A stretch of DNA of 58,390 bases from Bacteroidia bacterium (GTDB lineage: Bacteria; Bacteroidota; Bacteroidia; Bacteroidales; UBA7960), in assembly GCA_007695305.1 (NCBI GenBank), contig REEA01000090.1, forward strand, positions 1-58,390, written 5' to 3'. The notes beneath the pieces are model-generated. The model was not told the origin of the DNA. It searched no databases and saw nothing but the letters and a program-made list of their open reading frames with translations. The position numbers and the translations under genes were made by a program. Of the stretch, positions 8,636-18,400 are shown piece after piece (positions within the stretch are counted from its first letter, which is position 1; every line of letters begins with the position of its first letter).

Positions 8636-10063
8636 ATGCTGCATATGCTAAAAAAACTTGCTGTTTATTGTACACTTTTCGTAATTCCACTTTTTGGAAT
8701 GGCCGACAAGATTCATGATATCCGTCTGGATCGTTTTTACGGTGGGCCATTTGCTCAAACCGGTCATGATTATGACATTCATGGTGAGATAACCTACCTG
8801 GGAAGTGGTACTTTTTCATCTCTGTACATGCACCATCGCGTCAATGAAGAGGAGGTGCATACGATCTTCTTTGAAGAAATAGATCTGAACCCCATGATCC
8901 CGTTTTATTACTTGTCGGAAACGCCATGGGTGCCTGCCGCAGCAGGATTGCATGAGCTTCAGGTATGGTTCAGCGGTTTAAATGGGGCACCTGTTGATGA
9001 GGGTGCCAGCGATACGCTGGTGGTTCCGGTGGATGTCTATGATTATCTGCCCGAAAGGGAAATTACCCTGCTTGAAAGCTTCTCAAGCATGAACTGTGGA
9101 AGCTGCGCCATATTAAATCCGCAACTGAGGGCAATGATCCAAAACCAGGAAGATACCTATGCCATGATCTTTTATCATCCTTTTGGATATGAGAACAGTC
9201 CGATATATCATTTCAATCCGAAAGACAACGATAGCCGGCGGGCATTCTATGAAGTGACATTTTCTCCTTTTGCTGCCATGGGTTCCTTTTACCAGGGTTC
9301 TGCAGAATGGATCACAGAGGAGCGGATGGAACTGAAGCACAGCAGGCCTGCAGCTTTCACCATAGATGGCACCTACCACATTCAGGATGGCTTGTTGTTT
9401 GCAAACATTGAAACGGAGTCGTTTGCCAACTTTTTTTCGCAAAACTTGCGGCTTATGGTGTCTCTGACAGAAGATCACATTGAATTTGATTCCCCTCCCG
9501 GCAGTAACGGAGAAAAGGATTTTTATCATGTGATGCGGTCCTTTATTCCTGACGCCAACGGAATATTTATTCAGGAACAGGAGGTGGGTAGTACTTTTTC
9601 TGTTCAATTGCCTTTTGATGTGAGCCAGGGACAAATCGACACCACACAGATCGAGTTACTGGCGTTTATCCAGGATATGGAAACGATGAATATTCACCAA
9701 ACCTCCCGCCTTGTTTACCAGGAACCCGATGATGATGACAACGGTGATGATGATAATGATGATGGTGATGATGATGGTGATGAAACCTCTGTTGATGATC
9801 CTTCAGCAGAAACCGGTATGTATATTTATCCAAATCCCGGAAACGGCTTGTTTACCATCCGTATGCTTAATGGATCTGTTGACGGATTCATCAGGATATT
9901 TGACCTCCGGGGCAGGCTGGTTCATCAAATAATTGGATACGGTGCAGAAACGATGAGCGACGAATATCAACTTGATCTGTGTCACCTGGATACCGGTTTC
10001 TATATTTTGCAAATAGAATCGGGCAATAAACTTTTTAACCAAAAGATATCCATTATTCCTTAA
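8636..10063 (+). CDS. Omp28-like T9SS-secreted protein with CGSC motif and Asp-rich linker
   Basis: A 475-residue secreted protein paralogous to the 6069 product. Translation may begin at 8636 or, giving a more usual signal peptide (MLKKLAVY), at 8645. A beta domain (~25-135) precedes the Omp28-type thioredoxin fold (~140-355), whose redox motif is Cys154-Gly-Ser-Cys157 instead of CPPC. A linker of almost only Asp with Gly and Asn (~364-382) separates it from the T9SS type A sorting domain (IYPNPGN ... GFYILQI). The Asp run may bind calcium or act as a flexible spacer. It lies 119 bases after the previous paralog, with the 8571-8613 hairpin between, and 45 bases before the TlpA gene. Confidence 0.86.
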   Translation: MLHMLKKLAVYCTLFVIPLFGMADKIHDIRLDRFYGGPFAQTGHDYDIHGEITYLGSGTFSSLYMHHRVNEEEVHTIFFEEIDLNPMIPFYYLSETPWVPAAAGLHELQVWFSGLNGAPVDEGASDTLVVPVDVYDYLPEREITLLESFSSMNCGSCAILNPQLRAMIQNQEDTYAMIFYHPFGYENSPIYHFNPKDNDSRRAFYEVTFSPFAAMGSFYQGSAEWITEERMELKHSRPAAFTIDGTYHIQDGLLFANIETESFANFFSQNLRLMVSLTEDHIEFDSPPGSNGEKDFYHVMRSFIPDANGIFIQEQEVGSTFSVQLPFDVSQGQIDTTQIELLAFIQDMETMNIHQTSRLVYQEPDDDDNGDDDNDDGDDDGDETSVDDPSAETGMYIYPNPGNGLFTIRMLNGSVDGFIRIFDLRGRLVHQIIGYGAETMSDEYQLDLCHLDTGFYILQIESGNKLFNQKISIIP

Positions 10064-10108
10064 ACCATAGTATGCATTTGTCTAATTCACCCATTTAATC
10101 ACCCTGAT

Positions 10109-10609
10109 ATGAAAAGAGTCATTTCTTTTATTGCCTGCCTGATCTTTGTTTCACTGATGCAGGCAAATGCGCAGAAGAGCGCGGACTTGCCCAATCTGAC
10201 TATTGTTACTCTGGATGGACAAGAAATCAACGCGAGCAACCTTCATAATGAAGGGAAGCCCTTTGTGATCAGTTTCTGGGCCACCTGGTGCCGCCCCTGT
10301 TTGCAGGAGCTTAATGCCATTGATGATATCTATCATGAATGGCAGGAATACGGGTTTAAACTTATAGCAGTGAGTACGGATGATGCCCGCACCCGTCCTA
10401 ATGTGTTGCCCATGGTTATGGGCCGTGGATGGGATTACGAATTTTATCTGGATGAAAACGGTGATTTTCGCCGTGCAATGGGTGTGAATATTGTGCCCCA
10501 CACATTTATCTTCAACGGCAAAGGGGAGCTTGTATATCAGCATACCTCTTTTTCGCCGGGCATGGAATGGGACATGTATGAGTTGTTAATTGAACTGCTT
10601 GAAGAATGA
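10109..10609 (+). CDS. TlpA-family thioredoxin, exported
   Basis: A 166-residue periplasmic thiol-disulfide protein. The signal peptide (MKRVISFIACLIF...ANAQ) ends near residue 22, and the thioredoxin fold carries FWATWCRPC with Cys61 and Cys64 and the later cis-proline motif VPHTFIF. Such proteins reduce or exchange disulfides of envelope proteins. The stop codon overlaps the start of the DUF6029-type gene (ATGA), so the two are almost certainly translated together. This suggests that the neighbouring barrel or the Omp28-like proteins are its partners. The electron donor (a CcdA/DsbD-like protein) is not in the window. Confidence 0.93.
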   Translation: MKRVISFIACLIFVSLMQANAQKSADLPNLTIVTLDGQEINASNLHNEGKPFVISFWATWCRPCLQELNAIDDIYHEWQEYGFKLIAVSTDDARTRPNVLPMVMGRGWDYEFYLDENGDFRRAMGVNIVPHTFIFNGKGELVYQHTSFSPGMEWDMYELLIELLEE

Positions 10610-12288
10610 GCCTGGAGAAGATAAAAAACCGATACAGTAATTTGTTGGCTATTCTCCTGATTTGCCTGTTTACAGGAATAACCTTCCAGACATACGGACA
10701 GAATTTGCTTGATGGAGCCAGGATATGGGGAAATTTCCAGCTTGATGCCCAGTATTACCTGCCCGATTCCGTAATTGATGCACCGGAAGTATCTGAAAAA
10801 ATCCGGATGAACGGTTTTGCCAACGTCAATATGTCGTACCGGGGATTTACAGTAGGCCTGCGTTACGAGAGCTATCAGAATGCCTTGCTGGGCTACGATG
10901 AAAACTACAACGGGCATGGCATTCCCTATCGTTTTATTTCCTATACCCGGGATAACCTGGAGGTTACTGTTGGCAACTATTATGAGCAATTCGGGAGCGG
11001 TTTGATTTTCCGAACCTATGAAGAGAAAAATCTGGGCATTGACAATGCCATGGAGGGTTTTCGCCTGGTTTACCGGCCTGTGGAAGGGGTTAGTCTGCGT
11101 GGCGTGATTGGCAGGCAGCGTCTGTTTTTCGACACCGGACCGGGTATTGTGAGAGGCTTTGATGCGAGAGTCAACCTAAACGCTGTGATACCGGCTTTAA
11201 CTAATCACCAAAATCGTTGGACAATCGCCGGAAGCGTGATCAGCAAATACCAGCCGGATAATAACCCCCGCTATCATTTGCCTGAGAATGTTGCCGCTTT
11301 TGCCGGTCGCCTTAATTTTGTGAGAGGCCCTCTGAACATTAGCACTGAATACGCCCATAAGGTAAATGATCCTTCTGCCGATAACAATTTCATTTATAAA
11401 GACGGTCAGGCGTTGCATATCAACGCAACTTACGCTGTAAGAGGGTTGGGGCTGCTTGTTTCTGCCAAGCGGATCGATAATATGGCTTTTCGCAGCGACC
11501 GTAATGAGACAGGTAACAATCTTAATATCAATTATTTGCCACCAGCAACAAAACAGCATTTATACAGCCTGAGTGGTATGTATCCATATGCCACCCAGCC
11601 AAACGGAGAAATTGGCTTCATGTCCGAACTAAATTTCACCATCCCCAGGGAAACAACTCTTGGAGGACCATACGGCACAACGGTGACCCTCAACTACAGC
11701 CTTGCCAATTCCATACACCGGGAAAGAATCCATGATACCATCCCCATAGGACAACGAGGCACCAAAGGGTATCGTTCCGATTTCTTCCGCCTGGGTGATG
11801 AACGCTATTTCCAGGATGTTAATATTGAATTGAACAGGCGGTTTTCAAGAACGTTGCGGGGACTATTTTCCTATGCCTACATTACTTATAACCAAAATGT
11901 GATTGAAGGATATGTGGATAAGGAAATGGTATATGCACACATACTGATTGCTGATATGACCTATCGACTGCCCAATCGAAGAAGCCTCCGGGGGGAGTTT
12001 CAACACCTGTCCACCCGGCAGGACAACCAGGATTGGGTCATGGCCATGGTGGAATACAATATAGCCCCCAATTGGTTCTTTGCTGTTAGCGACCAGTACA
12101 ATTACGGCAACAACAACAAGGACCTTCGCGTTCATTACTATACAGTGAGTACCGGATATACCCGCGGTGCAAACCGGTTTGGACTCTCTTTCGGCAAACA
12201 GAGAGAGGGCATTATTTGTGTCGGGGGTGTTTGCCGAAAAGTACCTGCATCCTATGGTTTTACCCTGAATGTAACCAGTAGTTTTTAA
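10606..12288 (+). CDS. DUF6029-type predicted outer-membrane beta-barrel protein
   Basis: A 560-residue protein with an N-terminal hydrophobic signal (~12-32, ending near TYGQ). After it come long alternating beta-strands rich in aromatic and glycine residues (for example FTVGLRYESYQN, LEVTVGNYYEQFGSGL), ending in a terminal Phe, which is the usual signature of an outer-membrane barrel. I place it in the DUF6029 family of Bacteroidota by its opening region and the QFGSGLIFR stretch. Near the C-terminus two cysteines, Cys538 and Cys543 (CVGGVC), sit in what should be a surface or periplasmic turn. It overlaps the TlpA gene by four bases and is followed after 5 bases by the Omp28 lipoprotein. 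Function unknown. Confidence 0.82.
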   Translation: MSLEKIKNRYSNLLAILLICLFTGITFQTYGQNLLDGARIWGNFQLDAQYYLPDSVIDAPEVSEKIRMNGFANVNMSYRGFTVGLRYESYQNALLGYDENYNGHGIPYRFISYTRDNLEVTVGNYYEQFGSGLIFRTYEEKNLGIDNAMEGFRLVYRPVEGVSLRGVIGRQRLFFDTGPGIVRGFDARVNLNAVIPALTNHQNRWTIAGSVISKYQPDNNPRYHLPENVAAFAGRLNFVRGPLNISTEYAHKVNDPSADNNFIYKDGQALHINATYAVRGLGLLVSAKRIDNMAFRSDRNETGNNLNINYLPPATKQHLYSLSGMYPYATQPNGEIGFMSELNFTIPRETTLGGPYGTTVTLNYSLANSIHRERIHDTIPIGQRGTKGYRSDFFRLGDERYFQDVNIELNRRFSRTLRGLFSYAYITYNQNVIEGYVDKEMVYAHILIADMTYRLPNRRSLRGEFQHLSTRQDNQDWVMAMVEYNIAPNWFFAVSDQYNYGNNNKDLRVHYYTVSTGYTRGANRFGLSFGKQREGIICVGGVCRKVPASYGFTLNVTSSF

Positions 12289-12293
12289 AGCGC

Positions 12294-13157
12294 ATGAATA
12301 TGTATATCAGAAAGATTATCCGCAATGTATTATTGATCCCTTTCATGTCATTGTTTGTTTTGATGGGATGCGACACCATTGAAGGTCCATATATGACTGA
12401 TTATGAAGGCCCCAATGGAGAACATTGGGACGTAGTTCAAAAAGTTCTGCTGGAAGAATTCACGGGGCATCAATGCCCCAATTGCCCTGAAGGTTCTGCC
12501 ATCGCCGCAGAGATCAAAGAATGGTACGGAGACCGCCTAGTGATCATGTCGATTCATGCCGGTTGGTTTGCCCGTGTTTCAGAAGGTACGTTCAGCTATG
12601 ATTTCCAGACTGACGAAGGCAATACCCTGAATAATTTTTTCGGAGTAAATCAGTATCCAATCGGCATGGTAAATCGTAAAGCGTTTAATGCCAGTAGTTT
12701 GATGGGGCCTTATGCCTGGTGGGATGCTGTGAGCCTGGCCATGGAGAAGGAACCGGCCTTTGGACTGGGATTGGACGTTTCTTATACTGAAAGTTCAGCC
12801 ACTTTAACAGCAAATATTGATGTGCATACCCTGATGCCATCATCCTGTCAATACCGGTTATCGGTGTTTCTCACCGAAAGCGGTATCATCAAGCCACAAC
12901 GTACCAATGATCCCGATTATCCATCAGGGGTGATTGAAGACTACGAGCATAAATATGTTTTGCGCACTTCATTGAACGAAGTCTGGGGAGAAATGGTCAA
13001 TGAATCTTCCATTAATGTGGGGGACAATTTCACTTTCAGTTATACCATCACCCTCGATGAGGATTGGGTCCCGGAAAATAGCTCAATTGTGTCTTTTGTG
13101 CACCATGCAGTAACCCGGGAGGTGATACAGGTTGAAGAAAAGCCGGTCATTCCATAA
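12294..13157 (+). CDS. Omp28-family outer-membrane lipoprotein with CPNC motif
   Basis: A 287-residue lipoprotein (LMGC lipobox, Cys26; the start could be 12294 or 12300). The body matches the Omp28 family first described in Porphyromonas gingivalis: a thioredoxin-like start EEFTGHQCPNCPEG with Cys61 and Cys64, then the strand-rich half with MVNRKAF. Unlike its two larger paralogs upstream it has no sorting domain, so it is anchored by lipid. It begins 5 bases after the DUF6029-type gene and closes the TlpA-barrel-Omp28 unit. A redox or adhesin role has been proposed for the family; neither is shown by the sequence alone. Confidence 0.9.
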   Translation: MNMYIRKIIRNVLLIPFMSLFVLMGCDTIEGPYMTDYEGPNGEHWDVVQKVLLEEFTGHQCPNCPEGSAIAAEIKEWYGDRLVIMSIHAGWFARVSEGTFSYDFQTDEGNTLNNFFGVNQYPIGMVNRKAFNASSLMGPYAWWDAVSLAMEKEPAFGLGLDVSYTESSATLTANIDVHTLMPSSCQYRLSVFLTESGIIKPQRTNDPDYPSGVIEDYEHKYVLRTSLNEVWGEMVNESSINVGDNFTFSYTITLDEDWVPENSSIVSFVHHAVTREVIQVEEKPVIP

Positions 13158-13207
13158 ACACAGCTTTTCGCGGCAACATTTTGCCCTTCAAAAGTTTAAC
13201 AATACAA

Positions 13208-15265
13208 TTATCTTCTGACAAACCTGTCTGTTGTGATTGTCTGGTCATCATGTATTGCTCTTAGGAAATAGATCCCTGCCGGCAGGTCTGAGATATTTAC
13301 CTCCATCTCATTTGCTGAATGGGCATCATTGCCGATTCTTGTTTGACCAAGCATGTCGAGCACTTCTACCCGGATCATTTTTTTATCGCTGATCACTTTG
13401 ATCCATTGATCCGCAGGATTTGGAACTATGCTGAACTGACCCTGTTCTCCGGTCATTGGCACAGACGTATCGTCTTGTGTGAGGACTACCTCAATCACCA
13501 GATCTTCTGCGGTGAGATTCACTGACCCTTCCTCAGGGAAAAACCCATCTTTGGTCACTTCCCATTGGAGGCTCTGATGGACACCCACCTCTTCAAAAAG
13601 AGCAAAACCCATATTGTCAGTATCTGTCTCACCATAGTTCTCAAGCCAAACCTGAGCACCTTCCAATGGATCAACTAAACTGACGCTTGTGCTGCCTGCT
13701 GCTGTGGCGCCAACCTGAAACTGCACGGATATGTATAAAGTGGGAATATCCACCGTTGCAGTGTTGGAAGGATCCGACTCACCCGCATCATAATACGCTG
13801 TCACATAATAACTGTATGTGGTATTTTGCTCAAATAATTCATCAGTATACGCTGTTTCTGTGATTTCATCGGCAAGGAGCTCATCATCTTTATAAAGATT
13901 ATAATGCATGAAGTCAGCCTCTTTGGAGGCAGGGGGATCCCACTCCAGCATTATGGCTTCCCCTGTAAATGAGGCTTGCAGGTTTTGCGGTGAGGACAAA
14001 ACAACCGGTGGCATGGCTTCGAAAAACCGTCCGTAAATGTCCGAATATTGGTTATTTACGCGTGAGTCCTGCCATAAAACAAGAAACTGGTCTCCCTGGC
14101 CGGTTACTTCAGGATCTCTCTGGTGGAACTGATTGACACCAACCGGTATTTCATTGGTATGGTAACTTCCATCCGCATTGATGATTCTTCCGTGGACTTC
14201 ATACCATACCGTTTGTTTTTCCTTGTCTACACCCGCCGCAGGATATCTGATCAGATCATGGAACCTGGCCACCGGAGCAGCTTCTTTGGTCAGGTTTTGC
14301 TGTTCCCAAACCACCATAAACTGGTTTCCGTTTGATCCCACACGCGGCCACGATCGTTCTTCGTTGTTTTGCAGGGGACTTATAGCCATATCTGTTCCAA
14401 CTGCGTTGCCGCTGCTGTCAAACATTTGACCGAAGACACCATTTTTTGATCCGTGCCGGCGATCGGCCCATACTGCGAGATAGTGTTCGCCATTGTAGGC
14501 TACCCTCACGAGCAATTGTCTCTGGGGCAGATCCGATATCACAAAGTCATCCCCAACGGGCTCCCCATCGGTGTCAAAGAACCATCCGTAAATGGAACGT
14601 TCGCCGCTGCGGTTATCGTCCCAAACGATCAGATAATTGGTGCCATCGAAGAGAATATCCGGGTATATTTGTGCATGGCTTTGCTCAAGCACTTCTGGCC
14701 TGATGATGAAATTGCCGCCTACGAGGTTATAGTCTGTGGCACAAACAAACTGGCCCAGTATCCGGGCACCTTGTGTTGGCAGCCCATCCTGCCATATCAC
14801 CAGGTAATGCTCACCGTCAAAAGCAGTGCGCATGAATGCCGGTGAGTGCTGGGCGAGATTGTCGTTAACCTGGATATTGCCCGATAAAGGTGCTCCGTTC
14901 AAACCAAGAATACGAGCCATCCCATCACGGTTATAATCAAATATGCCCCTCTGCCGCGACCAGGTGTATAAAAAGTTCTCCGTGCCCATAGCCAAGGCAG
15001 GCATGAACGACATGGCCGGATGGGCGGGAACGACCAATTGCTCCTGGGAAACAACCCCCTCAGGTGAAATAAACCTGGAGTAAAAACTGTAATCACCACC
15101 ACGCCTGTCAAGATATACAGTAAAGTAATCTTCGCCATCAAAAACCACCATGGGGTAATTTTGACTGAATCCGTCAGTGGCAACGGGAAATTCTTCAGCG
15201 GTCAATGCTACCGGTAAATAAAAAAATGTTAGAGCGAGTAATATATAAAAAGTATGTTTCAGCAT
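13208..15265 (-). CDS. T9SS-secreted repeat protein with fibronectin III domain
   Basis: A 685-residue secreted protein. The start at 15265 gives MLKHTFYILLALTFF as signal peptide; the longer frame to 15295 is unlikely. Residues ~20-415 hold six copies of a 50-70-residue repeat centred on (Y/F)LVxWxDxR followed by YGxxF (for example YLIVWDDNRSGERSIYGWFF), probably blades of a beta-propeller. A fibronectin III domain (~420-510, LEWDPP ... YYVTAY), a carboxypeptidase-regulatory-like domain (~515-600) and a T9SS type A sorting domain (IVPNPAD ... GIYFLRA, ending VRR) follow. No catalytic motif is seen; binding or adhesion is the likely role. It converges on the Omp28 operon 50 bases away. Confidence 0.83.
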   Translation of the reverse strand: MLKHTFYILLALTFFYLPVALTAEEFPVATDGFSQNYPMVVFDGEDYFTVYLDRRGGDYSFYSRFISPEGVVSQEQLVVPAHPAMSFMPALAMGTENFLYTWSRQRGIFDYNRDGMARILGLNGAPLSGNIQVNDNLAQHSPAFMRTAFDGEHYLVIWQDGLPTQGARILGQFVCATDYNLVGGNFIIRPEVLEQSHAQIYPDILFDGTNYLIVWDDNRSGERSIYGWFFDTDGEPVGDDFVISDLPQRQLLVRVAYNGEHYLAVWADRRHGSKNGVFGQMFDSSGNAVGTDMAISPLQNNEERSWPRVGSNGNQFMVVWEQQNLTKEAAPVARFHDLIRYPAAGVDKEKQTVWYEVHGRIINADGSYHTNEIPVGVNQFHQRDPEVTGQGDQFLVLWQDSRVNNQYSDIYGRFFEAMPPVVLSSPQNLQASFTGEAIMLEWDPPASKEADFMHYNLYKDDELLADEITETAYTDELFEQNTTYSYYVTAYYDAGESDPSNTATVDIPTLYISVQFQVGATAAGSTSVSLVDPLEGAQVWLENYGETDTDNMGFALFEEVGVHQSLQWEVTKDGFFPEEGSVNLTAEDLVIEVVLTQDDTSVPMTGEQGQFSIVPNPADQWIKVISDKKMIRVEVLDMLGQTRIGNDAHSANEMEVNISDLPAGIYFLRAIHDDQTITTDRFVRR

Positions 15266-15432
15266 GACTGTATAATTTTGTTCTTGAATATCCAAACCTT
15301 TGAATCTATAAAATTAAGAAAAGTTGAATATATTAGCAAGTACAATTTTTTGTATATTCGTATTGTCCGTAAATTGTAAATTGTTTTCTTATCTTGCAAC
15401 TCATTTTTCAGCTACAAACAAATACAACAATC

Positions 15433-18400
15433 ATGAAAAATCAATTATCTGTTTTTTTTCTTGCTTGCGCCTGGCTTTGCCTGCCATTTATTGTAACCGG
15501 CAGTAATACAACGCCGAGGAACGACAATGGGTGGACCATTGTCAATCAGTTTTCCATTCACAACAACGCAGGTGGCCTGGCTTCTGATGGAAATGTCCTG
15601 TTTATTGGTGGGTTATACGGCAACGTGGGTCACAAGGTCTACACTTTTGATCCGGCTACCCAGGAATTGCAGTTGCTGTTTGATGGGCCTCAGGACAATA
15701 CGCTGGGACTTACATTTGACGGTCAGCATTTGTGGACCATTGAACAAACAGGGGCTTCAACACCCGCACAGGCCTGGCAGATAGACCTGGAGGGTAATCT
15801 TGTGTCGCAGTTTGATCTTCCAGGGTCCTATATGTCGGGTATTGCCTGGGATGATGGAAATTTCTATGTGGCAACCTATTTCCCGAATCCCGGAACCATT
15901 CATTATGTGGATGATCAGGGCAATGTTATCTCCGATTTTACACCACCTTCGAACCAGCCCTGGGATCTGGCTTTGCAAGGTGATTCATTGTGGATTGTGG
16001 ATTTCTGGAATGATTTCATCCATTTGGTTGAACTGGACGGAACCTTGATCGAATCTTTTCCCTATGAGGATCACCGGGCCACCGGTATATACCATGATGG
16101 CACTTTTCTCTGGTACATCGGCAGAACGTCAACAGGAATTTCCACCCTTTACCAGGTCGATCCATGGGGCTCCGGTACACCAGTCATACAGGTTCCGCCT
16201 TCTTACCATTTCGGGAATGTTACCCTGGGTGATTCAGAAGACTGGGTGCTCACAATTTTGAATACCGGAACAGGCGACCTGGTGGTGAACGACATCACCT
16301 TTCCCGGTAAGAACAATGCCTTTTCAGTTGATGCTGACTTACCCATTACCATTGAACCGGATGCAGGCCATGCAGTAACGGTGACCTTTGCACCACAGGA
16401 TATCCATATTTATGAAACCACCATGACCATACATTCCAATGATCCGGCTTCTCCTGAGGTGGATATTATTCTTGAAGGGAACGGTTTGGCTTCAGGACCT
16501 TATCTTACTACTGTTGAAGACCTTATAGATTTTGGCGACAGGAGGATAAACTCTTCTACCCGTGGTTTCATTGAACTGAAAAACATGGGTGATTCACAAC
16601 TGCTCCTCGATGATATTACTTTTTCTGCGGAAGACTACTGGTGGGACTGGACCGTTGAGTTTCCGCTTACACTGAGCCCTGTGCAATCGATAGCTCTGCC
16701 ATTTTGGTTTCAGCCATTGACAGCCGGAGTGGTTGATGGTGATGCCATCTTGTATTTTAACAATGAGGAGCAATCACCCTATACCATTGAACTCACCGGT
16801 TACTCTGAGGATATTGATTATCCGCTGGCAACTGTTCTGTGGGATTTACATTTGCCCGGCAGTAGTTTTGATAATCCGCGGGCTATTTTACCGGTTCCTG
16901 ATGTGAATGATGATGGGGTGGATGATGTGGTGATATGTACCCGTGGATTGCGCATCATGATGTTTAACGGAAATGCTTCAGGTACGCCTGATCTCTTATG
17001 GGAAACAGAGGTGGGTACGGTAGAATATGCCAAAGGTATTGTGCTCACTGACGATTTGAATGGTGATGGCTTCCATGATATTATCATTGGAACAGCATAC
17101 GGTGATCGTGCTGTTACGGCTCTGTCGTCACGTACCGGTGAAATTATATGGCGCTTTGAAACCAATCTGTATGGCGGTGGTGGCTGGGTATATATGGTAG
17201 ATGCCTCTTATGACTATAATGGTAACGGTTATCGGGATGTCCTTGCCGCTACAGGCGATGACGGACAGGGTACGGGTCCCAGGCGGGTTTTCCTTTTGAA
17301 CGGGTTAACAGGTGAACTGATCTGGGACACCCCCATGGGCGGTGCGGCCTATTCCGTGCTGGCTGTTCAGGATTTTAACGGAGATGGTATTCCAGATGTA
17401 GTGGCCGGAGGACAAACACCAGGCCAACAGGGAAGAGTGCTGGGCTTAAGCGGTGCCAACGGTTCTATCCTTTGGGAACTCTCTACTTCAGGAAGTTCTG
17501 TATGGGCTTTGGAGCAAATCAGTGATATAACTGATAATGGTATCAATGATGTGATCATCGGAACGTTTAACGGCCATTATTATCTTGTGGATGTGACCAA
17601 TGGTGAAATCGTCTATTCCGGCAACCTGGGCAACTCTCTGATCGTTGACTTTTGGCAGGCTGGTGACCTGAACGGAGATGGCTACATGGATATTTTGCCG
17701 TCTTATTCCACGGTGAAAATGGCACGTGCCATCAGCGGCAAAGATGGCCAGATATTATGGTCAACACCCATTGCTGATCAGGGTTGGGCGGTAACTTCCT
17801 TGCGCGACATCACCGGCGACGGAATCAATGATGTGGCAGTGGGAACTTTGTTTCAGACAAACTACCTATACTTTTTGGCCGGTGCCGACGGTCAGGTGCT
17901 GGACTCTATTCCTATGCCTGACGCGGTAGATATAATACGGGCCATCCCTGACATTACCGGCGACAACTCCATGGAAGTGGTTGCCGGTGCCAGAAACAGA
18001 TATGTGGCAGCTTTCTCGGGTGGAACAAAAGTAGCCGACGAATACTACGATGTGACATTCCTCGTAACCGATGACCAAACTCCGGCCAACCCCATTGAAG
18101 GTGCAACCATCGTGATCCAAACAACCGGGTTCTCTCTCACCACTGACCAAGAAGGTTTCGCCACCGTCGAACTGGTCGAGGGTGAATATTTATTCACTGT
18201 TTCAAAAGACGGATATTTCCCTTTTGAAGACACCTTTTTACTGGAAGGAGAAGACAAAACGGTTGAGGTTGTCCTTTCAACAGATGACACCGGGATACAG
18301 GACATCTTACTGCCCCAGGTGGTCAGGGCTTATAATTATCCAAACCCGTTTTCCGACTATACCAATATCATCTTTACACTCAATTTGCCGGCACAGGCTT

